Positions 60,901-64,000 of a DNA stretch of 64,000 nucleotides are shown here, piece by piece. The position numbers and the translations under genes were made by a program. How positions within the stretch are numbered: the stretch's first letter is position 1; each line of letters begins with the position of its first letter. The notes under the pieces were generated by a model. It searched no databases and had not been told where the DNA came from. It worked only from the letters and a program-made list of their open reading frames with translations. Source of the DNA: Archegozetes longisetosus (lineage: Eukaryota > Arthropoda > Arachnida > Sarcoptiformes > Trhypochthoniidae); assembly GCA_018873245.2 (NCBI GenBank), contig JAEMBT020000008.1, positions 682,001 through 746,000 on the forward strand, written 5' to 3'.

Positions 60901-63900
60901 TTAGTTTTTCAATATATGTTCAACAAATATGTTCAAAATAAGACTATTTGATGCGAAAATTTGAGCATTATTTGTCATTAAACATAAATTACTTAGATAA
61001 AATAAGATTCTAGTAAATAATTCAATTATTTGAAATAGTGACACCACCTCCAGATGCAATGGAAGAACCAGAAGCGAGTCCACCACCTTTAGAATCGATG
61101 GCTCAAATAAAAGGATACGAAAAGACGACATTCACATTAGGTCTGTAATGAATGCATTCACTTATTCATTAGTGTTTTTAGTTCTATGCTAAAACTTTGA
61201 TTGCCATCACTTTAAAAACATAGAAACATTATTTATTAATTAGAAATTTGAACAACTAAAACACTCATTTCAATTGTACGGATGTGTTGAGGACTAATTT
61301 TTAGTCAAAAGTTTGATAGATTGGCAAATATTTTGAAAGAGATAGGGAAACACTTCCTGTTTTTTGAGTGGCATTTGGCAATAAAAACAAAATGTTTTAG
61401 GCTTTACAGAACTAAAGAAACGAAATTCATTCTCTTTCCTAATGAAAGCGCATATAATCTTGTTTTCTAAAAAATTGAAAGTATCCCAAATTAGGCGACT
61501 CTTAGCGGAAAGGCGTTTAGCTATTGTGCAATCTTAGAACCGAAACTTGAGTTAATGACCAACAAATCTGATCTACAAGTAATGGTTAGATTAATTGAAA
61601 GTGCAAATTATTATTAGAAAGGAATGAAACGGAAAGTTTATTGTTTGTTATTTTAGTTTAATAGCTTATTCATGTCTAATGTCTTATCTCCTACTTTGTG
61701 AATAATGTTTATCTTCGGTGGGATGCGATTTTTAACTCTAATGTTTATCGACATCTCTGTTGGATTGCGTACTGAACTCAAAATTTGACGCATCTCTGCA
61801 CTCCTCTAATCTTAAATGTGAAATTATGTTTATCTTTAGCGTTACCAAAATTCTTCTCCAATACAATATCGCATTCCTTTCTTAAAGTTAGTGCTGCAAT
61901 TTTTCAGCTATCAAAATAATTGCAAATTTGCGACCAATTATGACGAACTTTCACTCGTTCAACTCGTTTTTAGTTAAACTGAGCTCAAGCTTCAAACTAT
62001 CATTTCACTCGTACCAAGAACAACTATTTTTCATTTGTTGCGGTCACCTTTAATTGAAACTTTTCAATTTATTTCGATCATTCATTTTATTTAGATTTTG
62101 TTGATTTTTTCGTGAAAGCAAACTCTTACTTAGCCGATACTTTTTTAATGATTGTGAGATATGCTTCAATTTAAGTAGTGTTCAATTTTTCGCAACTATT
62201 ATCACATATCAATAGTAAGTTAGATAAACGTTATAAAACTAGAATTCACTCTTTCACTTACTTTGTTTAAGATTTAAACAAATACTGGTGAAATGATATA
62301 TTTGAAGTAATAATTATTTGAAAATCCATAATTGAAACCTCAAATGGAACTAACATTGAGCTCATAAGTTTGTTCAAGTTCATTTTATGGTCCTTTTTGA
62401 TGAGCAGTTTGTAGTTATTCAGCTTTTTTATTAAGCAAAGATAAAGTTTGAAAATTTGATGAGTTTATTGCAGAAAATGTTTTTATAGTGTGTTTTAAAT
62501 ATGAGTGCCAGAATCGACTGTTTGCCACACGAACAGATAAAATTCGAAAGTTTAGGTGCGATTAAAGATCTAATTTATCTGCATATGTGTCTCAATGTAT
62601 ATGATTTTGATTATAAACAATCTTACAATTTATATTTATAGTTTGTTTATAATAAGATTTTATATAATTTAGTCTATGCTCTGGTCTGATATCAAATTGA
62701 CAGATGTCTTTCTCTTTTTCATACCATGTTAGTTGATGTACCGCCACCACCTACTCCCACACATATAATAGAAGAAGAAGAACCTACGAGAACACCGCTG
62801 CCCAGGTATGAAATTTTCTTACAAATATCATTTTACAATATATTCATCTTTCTTTTAAGATTTAAATCTTAATGTATTGTAAAATCAAAGTTTTGATAAT
62901 CTTACGTGTGAATGAAAACTATTTTTCAATTAATATTCTATAGTTTATATTCAGAGATATTGTTGAAGAGCCCATTGATCTGATCATTAGTTAACTGTAA
63001 TGTGTCCGAGGAAAAATATCTTAACTCCATCTAAATAAGGGACAGACGAAGAGAATAAATTATTGATAACGTTGACGTTCTTGCTGATAATCCTTATTCT
63101 GCTATCGATTATTGTGTTGTCTAGAAATTTGAAGCAAATACTGTATAGATGTAGCTCTATTTTCAGGGCTGAGGGCAAAAGTGATCATTAAATTTAGCCG
63201 CAAAGTTCGACAAAACTAACAAATCGATAAACTTTAGAGATAGCTCTCGAACAGAGTCTCGACTCTCATATAAACTAGTAGATGACAAGAATCAGCTGAC
63301 ATATCTTACGTTAAGTCGAACCAATACTTGTTGAATTGAGCCCCTTTTAACTGATTAAACTTCGTGGTTTATTATTAGCCTAAGCACAAATGTATTCTAC
63401 GTTAAACAACTATTCCTAAGGCTCTCATTTTAAAGCTTAAGTTTTAAAATGATGACTTCAATATTTGAAGTGATCTGTAACTTATCAATTTTCCAGTTTT
63501 TGCTTTTCACTGTATCTCATAATAATCAATAAATATTTGTATTTATACGCTTTTTCACAAGAAAATAAACAAATTCGTTCTAAAAATTAAGAAATGAAAA
63601 ATTTAAAAAACTACATAAACATCAAATACAGTTTTTATTATTGTTGGCTTAGCTTTCTTTCAACAGAAAAGGCAAATGAATGTTCACTAATTTTAGTTTA
63701 CAACTGTTTTTATCAAATAAATTAGTTTTTGAGTAAAATTGATGTGAGCCATGACTCTCATAAATCCTTTAATAACGATCACTAAAATACTCGAGACATT
63801 GAATAACTTGAAAATGATTTTGAACTAAACAGCTCGACAGAGATCACTGAGAATGAAGCGCGACAGGCACTACTAAAACATGCCTCAAGAAGATGTTGTT

Positions 63901-63962
63901 ATGGTAAAGGAGTTGCCAAAGATATGTCAATCATCAAAATAGATCATACGTGTGCCTTTCAC
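57937..63962 (+). CDS. SSUH2: SSUH2 (ssu-2) homologue, 5' part; continues past the window
   Basis: Four exons, 57937-58066, 61039-61140, 62733-62805 and 63833-63962, encode the first 145 or so residues; the gene runs off the right edge after a clear donor (gtaaga). The diagnostic block is ITENEARQALLKHASRRCCYGKG followed by AKDM, which matches the start of the SSUH2 domain (T-E-x-x-AREALL-x-CC-Y), and the preceding VDVPPPPTPT is typical of invertebrate members. SSUH2 proteins carry a DnaJ-like cysteine-rich zinc-finger region (not reached here); C. elegans ssu-2 is named for a genetic suppressor role and human SSUH2 has been linked to tooth development. Exon 1 is Arg/Ser-rich (YRRSTSANSQRS) and unlike other members, so the first ATG is less certain. 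All three junctions keep frame. Introns are 1-3 kb, much larger than elsewhere in the window. Confidence 0.82.
58067..61038 (+). other. intron 1 of the SSUH2 homologue
   Basis: A 3 kb AT-rich intron with no nested gene seen. It holds an exact 13-base tandem duplication (TTCAAATTGTTAA) at 60,282-60,307. Confidence 0.6.
61141..62732 (+). other. intron 2 of the SSUH2 homologue
   Basis: A 1.6 kb intron with nothing recognised inside it. Confidence 0.6.
62806..63832 (+). other. intron 3 of the SSUH2 homologue
   Basis: A 1.0 kb intron between the proline-rich exon and the first SSUH2-domain exon. No gene seen; the reverse-strand frame at 62,987-63,178 matches nothing known. Confidence 0.6.
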
Positions 63963-64000
63963 GTAAGAAAATGAAAAGATAATCATTTTTTCTTAACAAT

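Overview
This is a 64 kb stretch of an AT-rich animal nuclear genome. The genes are metazoan families with GT-AG introns, many only about 50-150 bases long. I found no bacterial operon structure, no CRISPR array and no viral gene. A short interstitial (TTAGG)3 tract, a CYP20-family P450 (a clan I recall as missing from most insects but present in some other arthropods) and the short introns point to a non-insect arthropod, perhaps a mite. The phylum-level placement is an inference.

Layout. Bases 1-18,150 hold no gene I can recognise, only a probable Tc1/mariner-pogo MITE (10,071-10,493) and a GA microsatellite. A delta/gamma-sarcoglycan gene (5 exons, +) lies at 18,171-21,022. A gene-poor stretch with a (GA)31 tract and a perfect hairpin follows. 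An FRMD4A/B-type FERM gene (12 exons, +) spans 26,718-35,434. Bases 33-52 kb are dense, and their first five genes alternate in strand about 0.5-0.8 kb apart: FRMD4 (+), a PI-PLC X-domain protein (-), a PPM1H-type PP2C phosphatase (+), TRAPPC3 (-) and a nervous-wreck/FCHSD F-BAR-SH3 protein (+). After a 1.2 kb gap come an intronless CYP20 P450 (+), SAP18 (-) and intronless RpS3A (-). The last 12 kb hold a relic of a pogo/Tigger-like transposon, a small cysteine-rich single-pass membrane protein of unknown function (55,321-55,845, +) and the 5' part of an SSUH2 homologue (57,937 to past the window end, +).

Function. Most genes are conserved housekeeping or cell-biology components: membrane-cytoskeleton linkage (sarcoglycan, FRMD4), endocytic membrane remodelling (FCHSD/Nwk), ER-Golgi tethering (TRAPPC3), the histone deacetylase/exon-junction accessory factor SAP18, and translation (RpS3A). 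They do not form a pathway; their proximity looks like ordinary animal gene packing. Exon models were built by hand from splice signals, reading-frame continuity and remembered family sequences. Every internal junction given keeps frame, but none has transcript support here.

I did not find a convincing new multi-gene system. The best leads are the degenerate, intronless CYP20; a frame-neutral 105-base cassette exon in the FRMD4 FERM domain; a 17-base microexon in FCHSD; the orphan cysteine-rich membrane protein; two pogo-like element remains; a tRNA-like Pol III element just upstream of SAP18; and transcription-factor sites in two divergent promoters.
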